DNA of 16,403 nt, taken from an uncultured Collinsella sp. (GTDB lineage: Bacteria > Actinomycetota > Coriobacteriia > Coriobacteriales > Coriobacteriaceae). Made by a program: the position numbers and the translations under genes. This document shows positions 1 to 6,285 of the stretch, piece by piece; within the stretch, counting starts at the first letter, position 1; each line of letters begins with the position of its first letter. The notes beneath the pieces are model-generated. The model saw only the letters and a list, made by a program, of their open reading frames with translations, was not told where the DNA came from and did no database searches. The stretch is taken from the NCBI GenBank assembly GCA_900549065.1, contig URNC01000028.1:1-16403 (forward strand), written 5' to 3'.

Positions 1-482
1 ACAGGCCCAGGATGATGCTGCCGTAACTGTACTCGCCCAGACCCACTTCCTCATCGATGTGGTCTGCTGCATCGGCCTCCTCGTTATAGGAAGTGCTTAG
101 CGTGGCAGAGCAGGAGACGCCCTTCTCGTTGATTCCGGCCTCGGAATAGGCGTCGGTGCGACCCATCCAGTTGGAGGGGTGGTCGCGTACATAGCTGTAA
201 CGATAGGTAGGCTTGTTCGAAGTGTATTCAAAAGCAGATTCAATCGAGCTGTACTTAAAGCCAGGTTCGTGGGCAGGTTCGATGCCGTAGTGCTTAAGAT
301 AGCGCTTGCCAAAGTCCTCGGCGCGGCCGTAGTACGTGTTGCCGTCGGCCGTAAGGTTTTTTGCCCATGTATATCTGCGTGCAGGCGAGCGCAGATGTCG
401 GCATGGACATGATGGTTGCAGCTCCAAAGGCGAGGCCTATGCCTAGCTTCTTGAGCGCGTTGACGGGGTGAGTTTTCCTCAT
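1..482 (-). pseudogene. C69-family dipeptidase, N-terminal part, frameshifted and cut by window edge
   Basis: Starting at the ATG at 482 there is a typical signal peptide: basic MRK start, hydrophobic GIGLAFGAATIMSM core and a SALA|C cleavage site. Cleavage would expose Cys34, the expected N-terminal nucleophile of a C69 Ntn-hydrolase dipeptidase (CTQIYMGK). After Lys41 the frame breaks in a run of six A on the minus strand (T run 357-362 on the plus strand). Removing one A restores NLTADGNTYYGRAEDFGKRY and an open frame to position 1 that includes SNWMGRTDAYSEAGINEKGV, all typical of the family. As sequenced, the frame stops at 294 after 62 residues. GGGAGGG at 486-492 is a close-spaced ribosome binding site. 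SALAC does not fit a lipobox (Leu is at -2), so an exported Ntn enzyme is more likely than a lipoprotein. The indel could be a real null allele, a slippage switch or a sequencing error. Confidence 0.85.
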
Positions 483-501
483 TTTCCCTCCCAGCGTGCG
501 A

Positions 502-525
502 AAGCCCTCTGTCGCCAGAGGGCTT
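502..525 (-). promoter_or_regulatory. 10-bp perfect hairpin with GNRA tetraloop in the dipeptidase leader
   Basis: AAGCCCTCTG (502-511) pairs perfectly with CAGAGGGCTT (516-525). Read on the minus strand, which is the sense of the adjacent dipeptidase, the loop is GCGA, a GNRA tetraloop. The hairpin ends about 10 nt before the GGGAGGG ribosome binding site. On the minus strand it is followed only by TCGC, so it is not a strong intrinsic terminator. It may stabilise the leader or control translation. Confidence 0.5.
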
Positions 526-627
526 CAGCCAATAAAGACACCCCATTAGCGTAACGAACTGGAAACAATATTCATCTATGAAAGACACTTACTCGATAAG
601 CGTGATGAAATATGCGACGAGCGGTTA

Positions 628-656
628 ATTGTACTCAGTTTGTAGCTTTACTTTAA
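628..656 (-). promoter_or_regulatory. candidate promoter of the dipeptidase gene
   Basis: The minus strand has TACAAT (628-633, five of six matches to the -10 consensus) and TTAAAG (651-656, a weak -35) with a 17-nt spacer. Use of this promoter would give a leader of roughly 140 nt holding the GNRA hairpin. The rest of 526-716 shows no gene that I can support. Confidence 0.3.
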
Positions 657-716
657 TAAAGACGCCCTGTAATTACTGTAGCCGAATAAAGTAGCTGGGA
701 ATGCCTGAAATGAAAA

Positions 717-753
717 TCCCCTGCTGTTTGGCAAATGCATAAACAGCAGGGGA
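717..753 (-). terminator. Rho-independent terminator of the lipid kinase / small peptide operon
   Basis: A 13-bp perfect stem pairs TCCCCTGCTGTTT (717-729) with 741-753 around an 11-nt loop. On the minus strand the stem is followed by TTTTCATTTC, a good U-rich tail. It lies 36 nt after the stop of the 30-codon gene. Confidence 0.85.
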
Positions 754-788
754 GACGATAATTGGATGAATATCATACCAATGTGGAA

Positions 789-881
789 TTACTTCTTCCG
801 GCGGTGGATCACGTTGATCGCATAGCCGACGAGCATGGCCAAAACGATGATGATAAAGCCGAGCAGGGGATTGTCGTTCAT
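789..881 (-). CDS. 30-residue single-pass membrane peptide
   Basis: The frame runs ATG to TAA and gives MNDNPLLGFIIIVLAMLVGY followed by AINVIHRRKK. This is a short polar N-terminus, one hydrophobic helix (about residues 6-25) and a basic tail, so the positive-inside rule puts the C-terminus in the cytoplasm. AGGAGG at 887-892 is an ideal ribosome binding site 5 nt before the ATG and overlaps the stop codon of the lipid kinase gene, so the two are probably translationally coupled. A strong terminator follows. Position, ribosome binding site, hydrophobicity and terminator all agree, but I recognise no named family. A role beside the lipid kinase, for example as a membrane anchor, is inference only. 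Confidence 0.75.
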   Translation of the reverse strand: MNDNPLLGFIIIVLAMLVGYAINVIHRRKK

Positions 882-890
882 AGGGTCCTC

Positions 891-1808
891 CTATTTTCCG
901 AGCGGGGAGAATTCGTCGACGATGAGGTCGAGGCATTGCGGAAGCGCGCGGGCTCCAAAGACGCCCGAATTGCTGGAGATGATCTCGCCATCGAACTGCA
1001 TGCCCAGCGACGGGGTGCAGGTGATCTTGGCTTCCTTGGTCTGGATGATCTTGAACTGCGGGCGGCCGAGTACCTTGCCGGCGGGGTCGAGTGCGGCGGT
1101 GATCACAGTCGGTAGAAGCTGCACAGTTTTTACGGGTTCGATGACCGCAATGTCGACCATGCCATCGTTCATACGGCAGTCGGGGAACAGGTTGATGTCG
1201 TTTTGGATGACCGAGGTGTTGCCGGCCATGCAGCAGATGCCGTCGAGCTCCTCGACAATGCCGTCATGCTCAATCGTAAAGTGCGCCACCGTGGGATTGG
1301 GCGTGGCGAGCGCGGAGAGGAAGTAAGCGATCTCGCCGATGTCGTTTTTGGTGGGGGCGGCCTTCATCATGATCTCGGCGTCGAAGCCCGAGCCGGCGAT
1401 GATGATAAAGCCGTGGCGCTTCTCGTTGCCGTTCTCGTCGAGCCAAAAGAGCTCACCCATGTCGACTTTGACCGTGCGACCGGCACGGCAGGCCTTGGCG
1501 AGCGCCGCTGCCTCGGGGGCATTACCGATGTTGTTAAAGAATAGACAGGCTGTGCCGGAGGGGAAGACGAGCGTGGGGACACCGCACCCGCGCATCTGGT
1601 CGAGCACGTTGGAGACGGTGCCGTCGCCGCCCGAAACGACCACGCGATCAAACTCGCGCACGTCTGCCACGGCATCCTCGGGCTCCATGCCATCGCCGAT
1701 AAAACGCATCACGACCTCGTCGCCGCCCTGCGCGAGGGCGTGCGTGAATGCGTAGATTTCATCTGAGCTGGGGCCCGATGCCGGGTTGTGGATGATAAGG
1801 CAGCGCAT
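891..1808 (-). CDS. diacylglycerol kinase-like lipid kinase (DagK/YegS family)
   Basis: A 305-residue protein with the DAGK catalytic domain: an IIHNPASG N-terminal strand-loop, the nucleotide-binding SGGDGT motif at residues 59-64, a PSGTACLFF loop at about 83-91, and a C-terminal lobe with MQFDGE. The family phosphorylates diacylglycerol or related lipids with ATP on the inner face of the membrane. The family loop usually reads PxGTxND or GTANL; here Cys88 stands where Asn is common, a mild oddity. The start at 1808 fits the MRCLIIHNP family N-terminus, although the upstream GGGAACG is a weak ribosome binding site. It is the first gene of a two-gene unit with the 30-residue peptide and diverges from RNase D. 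The lipid substrate cannot be told from sequence. Confidence 0.9.
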   Translation of the reverse strand: MRCLIIHNPASGPSSDEIYAFTHALAQGGDEVVMRFIGDGMEPEDAVADVREFDRVVVSGGDGTVSNVLDQMRGCGVPTLVFPSGTACLFFNNIGNAPEAAALAKACRAGRTVKVDMGELFWLDENGNEKRHGFIIIAGSGFDAEIMMKAAPTKNDIGEIAYFLSALATPNPTVAHFTIEHDGIVEELDGICCMAGNTSVIQNDINLFPDCRMNDGMVDIAVIEPVKTVQLLPTVITAALDPAGKVLGRPQFKIIQTKEAKITCTPSLGMQFDGEIISSNSGVFGARALPQCLDLIVDEFSPLGK

Positions 1809-1815
1809 ACTTACG

Positions 1816-1844
1816 TTCCCGTTCTGTGACTAACCGAGTATAGT
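1816..1844. promoter_or_regulatory. possible bidirectional promoter between lipid kinase and RNase D
   Basis: The two genes are divergent with 98 bp between their starts. AGTATAGT (1837-1844) contains overlapping -10 hexamers on both strands: TATACT on minus (1842-1837) and TATAGT on plus (1839-1844). A plus-strand -35 could be TTCCCG at 1816-1821 with a 17-nt spacer; neither strand has a good -35. The call rests mainly on the two near-consensus -10 boxes. Confidence 0.35.
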
Positions 1845-1906
1845 TGTAAGGCAATGCCGATATCCTACCCGTGTTTTTCGGGCCTAACCTTATTCGATGG
1901 GTTGAT

Positions 1907-3040
1907 ATGTACATTTCCACACATCAGGCTCTACTCGCCTTTTGCCAGCGCGCCCGTGAGTTCGACGCGATTGCCGTCGATACCGAGTTTTTGCGCGAGC
2001 GCACATTCCACCCGCGTCTGTGTTTGGTTCAGATTGCCACCCCTGCCGAGAGCGTCGCGGTCGATCCCCTGGTAATCGACGACCTATTGCCGCTGGCCGA
2101 GCTTATGGCCGACGAGAGCGTGACCAAGGTCTTCCACGCGTGCTCGCAGGATATGGAGGTCATGCTCCATACCGTGGGCGTGCTGCCACGACCGATTTTC
2201 GATACGCAGGTCGCCGCCGCCTTTTTGGGCGAGCGCCAGCAGATTTCGTATGGCGCGCTTGTTCAGACGTTCTGCGGCGTATCGCTGCCCAAGACCGAGT
2301 CGCTGACCGACTGGTCGCGCCGCCCGCTGACCGATAAGCAGATTGAGTATGCGATCGATGACGTCAAGTACCTGATCGTCGCCTATACCGAGATGATGAG
2401 CCGCCTGCGCGAGCTGGGCCGTGTGGACTGGGTGCTCGACGAGCTGCGCCCGCTGGCTGACGAGTCGCACTATCGCGCCGATCGCCACGAGGCGTTCCGC
2501 AAGGTCAAACGCATCAATTCGTGCAGCCGTCACCAGTTGGGCATCGCGCGCGAGCTCGCCGCCTGGCGCGAGGACCGCGCCGAGCGCCGTAACATCCCGC
2601 GCAAGTGGGTCATGTCCGACGACACGCTGCTTGCGCTCGTTAAGCGCAATCCCGTGCGCGTTGAGGAGTTCCGTAGTATCCGCGGTACCGATCAGTTGGG
2701 GGAGCGCGACGTGGACGGTGCGCTCATGGCCATCAAGCGCGGCGCGAGCTGCCCGCACGATCGCCTGCCGCTCATGGTGCGCGGGCACCGTCAGATTTCG
2801 CCGGAGTTGGAGAGTGTGACGGACCTGATGTACGCGCTCATCCGCCTGGTTGCCGAGCGCTCGGGCGTGGCGACTTCGGTCATTGCCTCGCGCGATGACC
2901 TGGCCGACTATATTGAGCATCCCGAGCAGAGCCCCTTGCGCGAAGGCTGGCGCTTTGAGCTTGTGGGCTCGCGCCTGGACGATCTGCTTTCCGGCAATAT
3001 GGGACTCACCGTGAAGGACGGAAAAATCGAATTGCTGTAG
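1907..3040 (+). CDS. rnd: ribonuclease D
   Basis: A 377-residue protein with the DEDDy 3'-5' exonuclease domain followed by an HRDC domain, the standard RNase D architecture for 3' trimming of tRNA and other stable RNAs. Visible motifs: Exo I VDTEF (Asp25, Glu27), Exo II HACSQDMEV (Asp82), and Exo III YAIDDVKYL with Asp152 and Tyr155. An HRDC-like stretch (REDRAERRNIPRKWVMSDDT) follows in the second half. I chose the ATG at 1907 (MYISTHQALL) because it matches the family start; an in-frame GTG at 1871 would add 12 unlikely residues. GATGGG just upstream is a poor ribosome binding site. A hairpin follows the stop codon. Confidence 0.92.
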   Translation: MYISTHQALLAFCQRAREFDAIAVDTEFLRERTFHPRLCLVQIATPAESVAVDPLVIDDLLPLAELMADESVTKVFHACSQDMEVMLHTVGVLPRPIFDTQVAAAFLGERQQISYGALVQTFCGVSLPKTESLTDWSRRPLTDKQIEYAIDDVKYLIVAYTEMMSRLRELGRVDWVLDELRPLADESHYRADRHEAFRKVKRINSCSRHQLGIARELAAWREDRAERRNIPRKWVMSDDTLLALVKRNPVRVEEFRSIRGTDQLGERDVDGALMAIKRGASCPHDRLPLMVRGHRQISPELESVTDLMYALIRLVAERSGVATSVIASRDDLADYIEHPEQSPLREGWRFELVGSRLDDLLSGNMGLTVKDGKIELL

Positions 3041-3047
3041 GTATATA

Positions 3048-3075
3048 GTTACGCGGTTTTACCAAACCGCGTAAC
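3048..3075 (+). terminator. 12-bp perfect hairpin after RNase D
   Basis: GTTACGCGGTTT (3048-3059) pairs perfectly with AAACCGCGTAAC (3064-3075) around TACC, 7 nt after the rnd stop codon. There is no U-tract on either strand, so it is a 3'-end stem-loop or a tailless terminator rather than a textbook one. Confidence 0.5.
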
Positions 3076-3088
3076 AGCTCGACGCTGC

Positions 3089-3186
3089 AAACGGCCGAGA
3101 GCGGCAATCTGACGTTCAATCGTCGCTCGCGTACCAAAGTACGCGTCGCTTCTCTTTCACGTCACCTTGCTCGCTCTCGGCCGTTT
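3089..3186. repeat. nested long inverted repeat (element A)
   Basis: AAACGGCCGAGAGCG (3089-3103) pairs perfectly with 3172-3186. Pairing continues with GCAA (3104-3107) against TTGC (3167-3170) past one bulge, then GACGT (3111-3115) with ACGTC (3159-3163). The apex is CGCGTAC (3128-3134), loop CAAA, GTACGCG (3139-3145). On the plus strand the outer stem ends in GTTTT, so it could also act as a terminator. It lies between RNase D and the zinc peptidase, does not share the core of the two elements near 14.7-15.0 kb, and encodes no supported gene. Confidence 0.65.
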
Positions 3187-3212
3187 TCGCTGACATTGCC
3201 AAAACATTGATG

Positions 3213-3243
3213 TTGATTTGCTGGTCAGTCGAATGGGTAAAAT
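3213..3243 (+). promoter_or_regulatory. candidate promoter of the zinc peptidase gene
   Basis: TTGATT (3213-3218) and TAAAAT (3238-3243) are separated by 19 nt, which is long. The site follows element A and lies about 35 nt before the start codon, so a promoter is expected here. Confidence 0.35.
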
Positions 3244-3278
3244 GCCTCCAACGTGTAACTCGACTCGGAGGAATTCGC

Positions 3279-3983
3279 ATGCCTTATTACTATGGATACG
3301 GCTTTGGCATCGACCCGCTGTACCTGCTGGTTGTTCTTGTCTGCACGGTGCTTGGCCTTGCTGCGCAGAGCTATATCAATTCGACGTACAAGACCTGGTC
3401 CAAGGTTCGCTCGGACGGCGACACGGGCGCCACGGTTGCTCGCCGCATGCTTGACGCCAACGGTTGCAATGCCGTGGGTATCAAGGGTGTTGCCGGTGAG
3501 CTCACCGACCATTACAACCCGCAGGATAACAACCTGTATCTGTCGGATGCCAACCGTTCGGGCGGTTCGGTCGCAAGCGTTGCCGTCGCCTGCCACGAGG
3601 CGGGCCATGCCGCCCAGCGTCAAAGCGGCTATGCCATGATGAAAGTACGTACCGCCCTCGTGCCGGTCGTCAACTTTACCCAGAACACCTGGACCATCGT
3701 GTTGCTCTTGGGCCTGTTTATGAACATTGCCGGGCTCACGACCCTCGCGCTGATCTTCTTCTCGTTTAGTGTGTTGTTCCAGTTGGTTACGCTGCCGGTC
3801 GAGATTGATGCCAGCCGCCGCGCCGTGGCATATATTGAGCAGTCGGGTATGAGTTCCAAGCAGGTCAACGGTGCCAAGAAGGTGCTGACGGCCGCCGCGC
3901 TTACCTATGTTGCCGCTGCGCTCACCTCGATTATTCAGCTGCTCTATCTTATGGCTCGCTACAACAGAAACTCCAACCGATAA
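3279..3983 (+). CDS. YugP-like membrane zinc metallopeptidase
   Basis: A 234-residue protein of the neutral zinc metallopeptidase_2 (YugP) family. The zinc motif HEAGH lies at residues 106-110, and the family motif LPVEIDASRRA at about 172-182 supplies the likely third acidic ligand. Membrane segments are seen near residues 14-31, 138-170 and 203-225. The N-terminus MPYYYGYGFGIDPLYLL is typical of the family. GGAGGA at 3267-3272, six nt before the ATG at 3279, fixes the start and rules out in-frame upstream extensions. It is probably transcribed alone, between element A and a strong GC-rich hairpin. The physiological substrate is unknown for most members. Confidence 0.9.
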   Translation: MPYYYGYGFGIDPLYLLVVLVCTVLGLAAQSYINSTYKTWSKVRSDGDTGATVARRMLDANGCNAVGIKGVAGELTDHYNPQDNNLYLSDANRSGGSVASVAVACHEAGHAAQRQSGYAMMKVRTALVPVVNFTQNTWTIVLLLGLFMNIAGLTTLALIFFSFSVLFQLVTLPVEIDASRRAVAYIEQSGMSSKQVNGAKKVLTAAALTYVAAALTSIIQLLYLMARYNRNSNR

Positions 3984-3999
3984 CAAATTGGGTCGCTGG

Positions 4000-4029
4000 G
4001 CGCCGCGGGGATTCGTGTCCCCGCGGCGC
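4000..4029 (+). terminator. GC-rich hairpin after the zinc peptidase
   Basis: GCGCCGCGGGGA (4000-4011) pairs perfectly with TCCCCGCGGCGC (4018-4029) around TTCGTG. The 12-bp stem begins 16 nt after the stop codon and has no U-tract, like the hairpin after RNase D. Confidence 0.6.
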
Positions 4030-4098
4030 TGTACTATGTGTTGGACTTGAATTTGCGCAGGGCCGAAGCCCTTGTGCACGATGACGAAAGGAGGCTGC

Positions 4099-5550
4099 GT
4101 GGCAGGCTGGAATCTAACCGGCAATGCCGTTTCCGCCGAGTTTGACGGTTCGGATGAGCAGGAGCGCAAGGAGCTCAGCGTGAGCCAGGCGGTGGAGATC
4201 GCCGCTGGTGCGCTCGATGCCATTCCGCAGCTGAGTGTCCTGGGCGAGGTCACGGGTTTCCGTGGTCCCAACGCCCGAAGCGGCCACTGCTACTTCCAGA
4301 TTAAAGACGACTCGGCCGCCGTCGACTGCATCATCTGGAAGGGCGCCTATCTCAAGCGTACCTTCGATCTGCGTGACGGCATGCAGGTGAGCTTTAAGGG
4401 CAGCTTCAACCTCTATAAGCCCACGGGTCGTATGAGCTTTGTCGCTCGCTCGTTTTCGCTGGCGGGGGAGGGTCTGCTGCGTCAACAAGTGGCGCAACTG
4501 GCCGAAAAGCTACGCCGCGAGGGCCTGATGGAAGAAGCGCGCAAGCGCCGCATCCCGGTGTTCTGCTCACGCGTGGCGGTTGTCACCTCGCTTTCCGGTG
4601 CGGTAATCGACGACGTCAAGCGTACGCTGCGCCGACGCAACCCGCTCGTCGAGCTCGTCTGCGTGGGCGCAAAGGTCCAGGGCGAGGGTGCGCCGGCAGA
4701 GCTTATTGAAGGCTTGCGCCGCGCCGCTGCCATTACGCCAGCGCCCGACTGTATTTTGCTGGTGCGTGGTGGCGGTTCCTTCGAGGACCTCATGACCTTT
4801 AACGACGAGGAGCTTGCCCGTGCGGTGGCGGCTTGCCCTGTGCCCGTGGTGACCGGCATTGGCCATGAGCCCGATACCTCGATTTGCGACATGGTGAGCG
4901 ACCGCCGCGCCTCCACGCCCACGGCGGCGGCCGAATCGGTGGCGCCGGCCATGACGGAGTTGGCCGATGTGCTCGAGGCGCGCCATCAGCGTCTGGGTGC
5001 CGCGATGGCATCGATGATTGGGTCGGCCCAGGTCGACCTGGAGATGCTCGATCAGCGTGGCCGTCGTTCCTGGGATACCTATACGGCTCGCTTGGGCGAC
5101 GCGCTCGATGCGGCCGCATGCCGCCCGTGTCTCAACGATCCGACATTTATGGTCGAGCGTCGTGAGTCAGAGCTTGCCTTGACGGCCGATCGTTTGTCCG
5201 GTGCCATAACGCGCTCGGTCGGGGCGTTCCGATCCAGCTTTGAACGCCTGCCCGAGCGTCTGGCTACAAGCACCTCGGGACTCGATGGCAAGCGCCATGC
5301 GCTCACGCTTGCGAGTTCCCGTCTGGAGCATCAGGGACGTACGATGCTCAGCAAACCCGCGTCCGACCTGGGCCGAGCTGCTGCGTCGCTCGATGCCCTG
5401 TCGCCGCTCAAGGTGCTTGCCCGTGGCTATTCCATCGCATACAGCGATGATGGTGTGGCTACGAGCGCCAAGACCTTTAAGCCCGGCGACGCCATCCGCG
5501 TGCGCATGGCAGACGGCAACGTGGCAGCAACGGTCAATACGGTCGAGTAG
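4099..5550 (+). CDS. xseA: exodeoxyribonuclease VII large subunit
   Basis: A 483-residue catalytic subunit of exonuclease VII, which degrades single-stranded DNA to oligonucleotides in complex with XseB. The N-terminal OB-fold reads LSVLGEVTGFRGPNARSGHC ... YFQIKDDSAAVDCIIWKG. The catalytic core has VVTSLSGAVIDDVKRTLRRR, LLVRGGGSFEDLMTFNDEEL, VVTGIGHEPDTSICDMVSDR and RASTPTAAAE. A helical region and an LSPLKVLARGYSIA C-terminal segment follow. I chose the GTG at 4099 because AAAGGAGG (4087-4094) stands 4 nt before it; in-frame upstream starts at 4072 and 4081 would place this ribosome binding site inside the gene. xseB follows after 42 nt, so the pair forms an operon. Confidence 0.94.
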   Translation: MAGWNLTGNAVSAEFDGSDEQERKELSVSQAVEIAAGALDAIPQLSVLGEVTGFRGPNARSGHCYFQIKDDSAAVDCIIWKGAYLKRTFDLRDGMQVSFKGSFNLYKPTGRMSFVARSFSLAGEGLLRQQVAQLAEKLRREGLMEEARKRRIPVFCSRVAVVTSLSGAVIDDVKRTLRRRNPLVELVCVGAKVQGEGAPAELIEGLRRAAAITPAPDCILLVRGGGSFEDLMTFNDEELARAVAACPVPVVTGIGHEPDTSICDMVSDRRASTPTAAAESVAPAMTELADVLEARHQRLGAAMASMIGSAQVDLEMLDQRGRRSWDTYTARLGDALDAAACRPCLNDPTFMVERRESELALTADRLSGAITRSVGAFRSSFERLPERLATSTSGLDGKRHALTLASSRLEHQGRTMLSKPASDLGRAAASLDALSPLKVLARGYSIAYSDDGVATSAKTFKPGDAIRVRMADGNVAATVNTVE

Positions 5551-5592
5551 ACCGCGTTTCATAGCGATAAACCTTTAGGAAAGGAAACAGAT

Positions 5593-5859
5593 ATGGCAGA
5601 GAAGACCCCGGTCGAGCAGCTTACGTACAAGCAGGCTTCGCAGGAGTTGGAGCTCATCATACGCAGCTTGGAATCGGGCGATATGGAGCTCGAGGAGTCG
5701 CTTGAGAGCTATACCCGCGGCGTCGAGCTCCTCAAGAGCCTGCGTACCCGCTTGTCCGATGCCGAGCAGAAGGTCTCGGTGCTCCTGAAGGACGTCGACG
5801 GCAACGACGTGCTCGCCGACGGCGAAGCCGCCAACACCGACGACAACCTTTCGTTCTAA
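5593..5859 (+). CDS. xseB: exodeoxyribonuclease VII small subunit
   Basis: An 88-residue protein with the compact XseB helical hairpin: LTYKQASQELELIIRSLESG, then MELEESLESYTRGVELLKSL and a SDAEQKV segment, ending in an acidic tail. It binds the long C-terminal helices of XseA to give the active multimer. Length and motif order are normal. AGGAAAGGA just upstream is the ribosome binding site. It directly follows xseA, the usual arrangement. Confidence 0.93.
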   Translation: MAEKTPVEQLTYKQASQELELIIRSLESGDMELEESLESYTRGVELLKSLRTRLSDAEQKVSVLLKDVDGNDVLADGEAANTDDNLSF

Positions 5860-5866
5860 CCACCCC

Positions 5867-5889
5867 GACCAAATATAATTACCTTGGTC
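5867..5889 (+). promoter_or_regulatory. perfect TATAAT inside a GACCAA/TTGGTC dyad, before the HIT gene
   Basis: TATAAT (5874-5879) matches the -10 consensus exactly and lies 30 nt before the HIT start. It is centred in an inverted repeat, GACCAA (5867-5872) and TTGGTC (5884-5889), spaced 11 nt. No convincing -35 is seen upstream in xseB. The dyad could be an operator over the -10 or a small hairpin. Confidence 0.4.
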
Positions 5890-5908
5890 TGCGAGAAAGG
5901 AACCAACC

Positions 5909-6244
5909 ATGTGTGATTGCATCTTCTGCAAAATTGCCAACCACGAGATCCCCTCGACCGTCGTTTACGAGGACGACCAAGTCATCGCCTTCGACGACCT
6001 CAATCCCCAGGCGCCGGTCCACACGCTCGTGATCCCCAAGAAGCATTACAGCGACATCGCCGATAACGTGCCCGCCGAGACCATGGGCGCCATGGCCCAC
6101 GCCATCCAGGAGGTCGCCAAGGTCAAGGGCTTGGAGGACGGTTTCCGCGTCATCTCCAACAAGGGCGTCAACGCTGGCCAGACCGTAATGCACTTCCACA
6201 TGCACGTCCTCGGCGGCAAGAACCTGGGCGAGAACCTCATCTGA
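5909..6244 (+). CDS. HIT family protein (HinT-like nucleoside phosphoramidase)
   Basis: A 111-residue protein with the whole HIT domain: CDCIFCKIANHEIPSTVVYE at the N-terminus (two Cys as in zinc-bearing members), DLNPQAPVHTLVIPKKHY, NKGVNAGQTVMHFHMHVLGG at the C-terminus. HFHMHV is the histidine triad that carries the nucleotidylated intermediate; the family hydrolyses AMP-N-linked or AMP-lysyl substrates in the cytosol. AGAAAGGAA precedes the ATG. Codons are strongly C-ending, as in the acetate kinase genes, which suggests good expression. Confidence 0.92.
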   Translation: MCDCIFCKIANHEIPSTVVYEDDQVIAFDDLNPQAPVHTLVIPKKHYSDIADNVPAETMGAMAHAIQEVAKVKGLEDGFRVISNKGVNAGQTVMHFHMHVLGGKNLGENLI

Positions 6245-6285
6245 GGACGCACAGCCCGTCGCCTTGGCTGCCTTTGGAGTAACCT

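Noticed and set aside
526..716. Known riboswitch in the long dipeptidase leader
   Set aside because: A CTTATCGAG string recalls the start of a SAM-I element, but the rest of the aptamer is absent.
2084..4271. Minus-strand frames over RNase D and the zinc peptidase (278 and 348 codons)
   Set aside because: The sense frames carry clear catalytic motifs; the antisense products have none.
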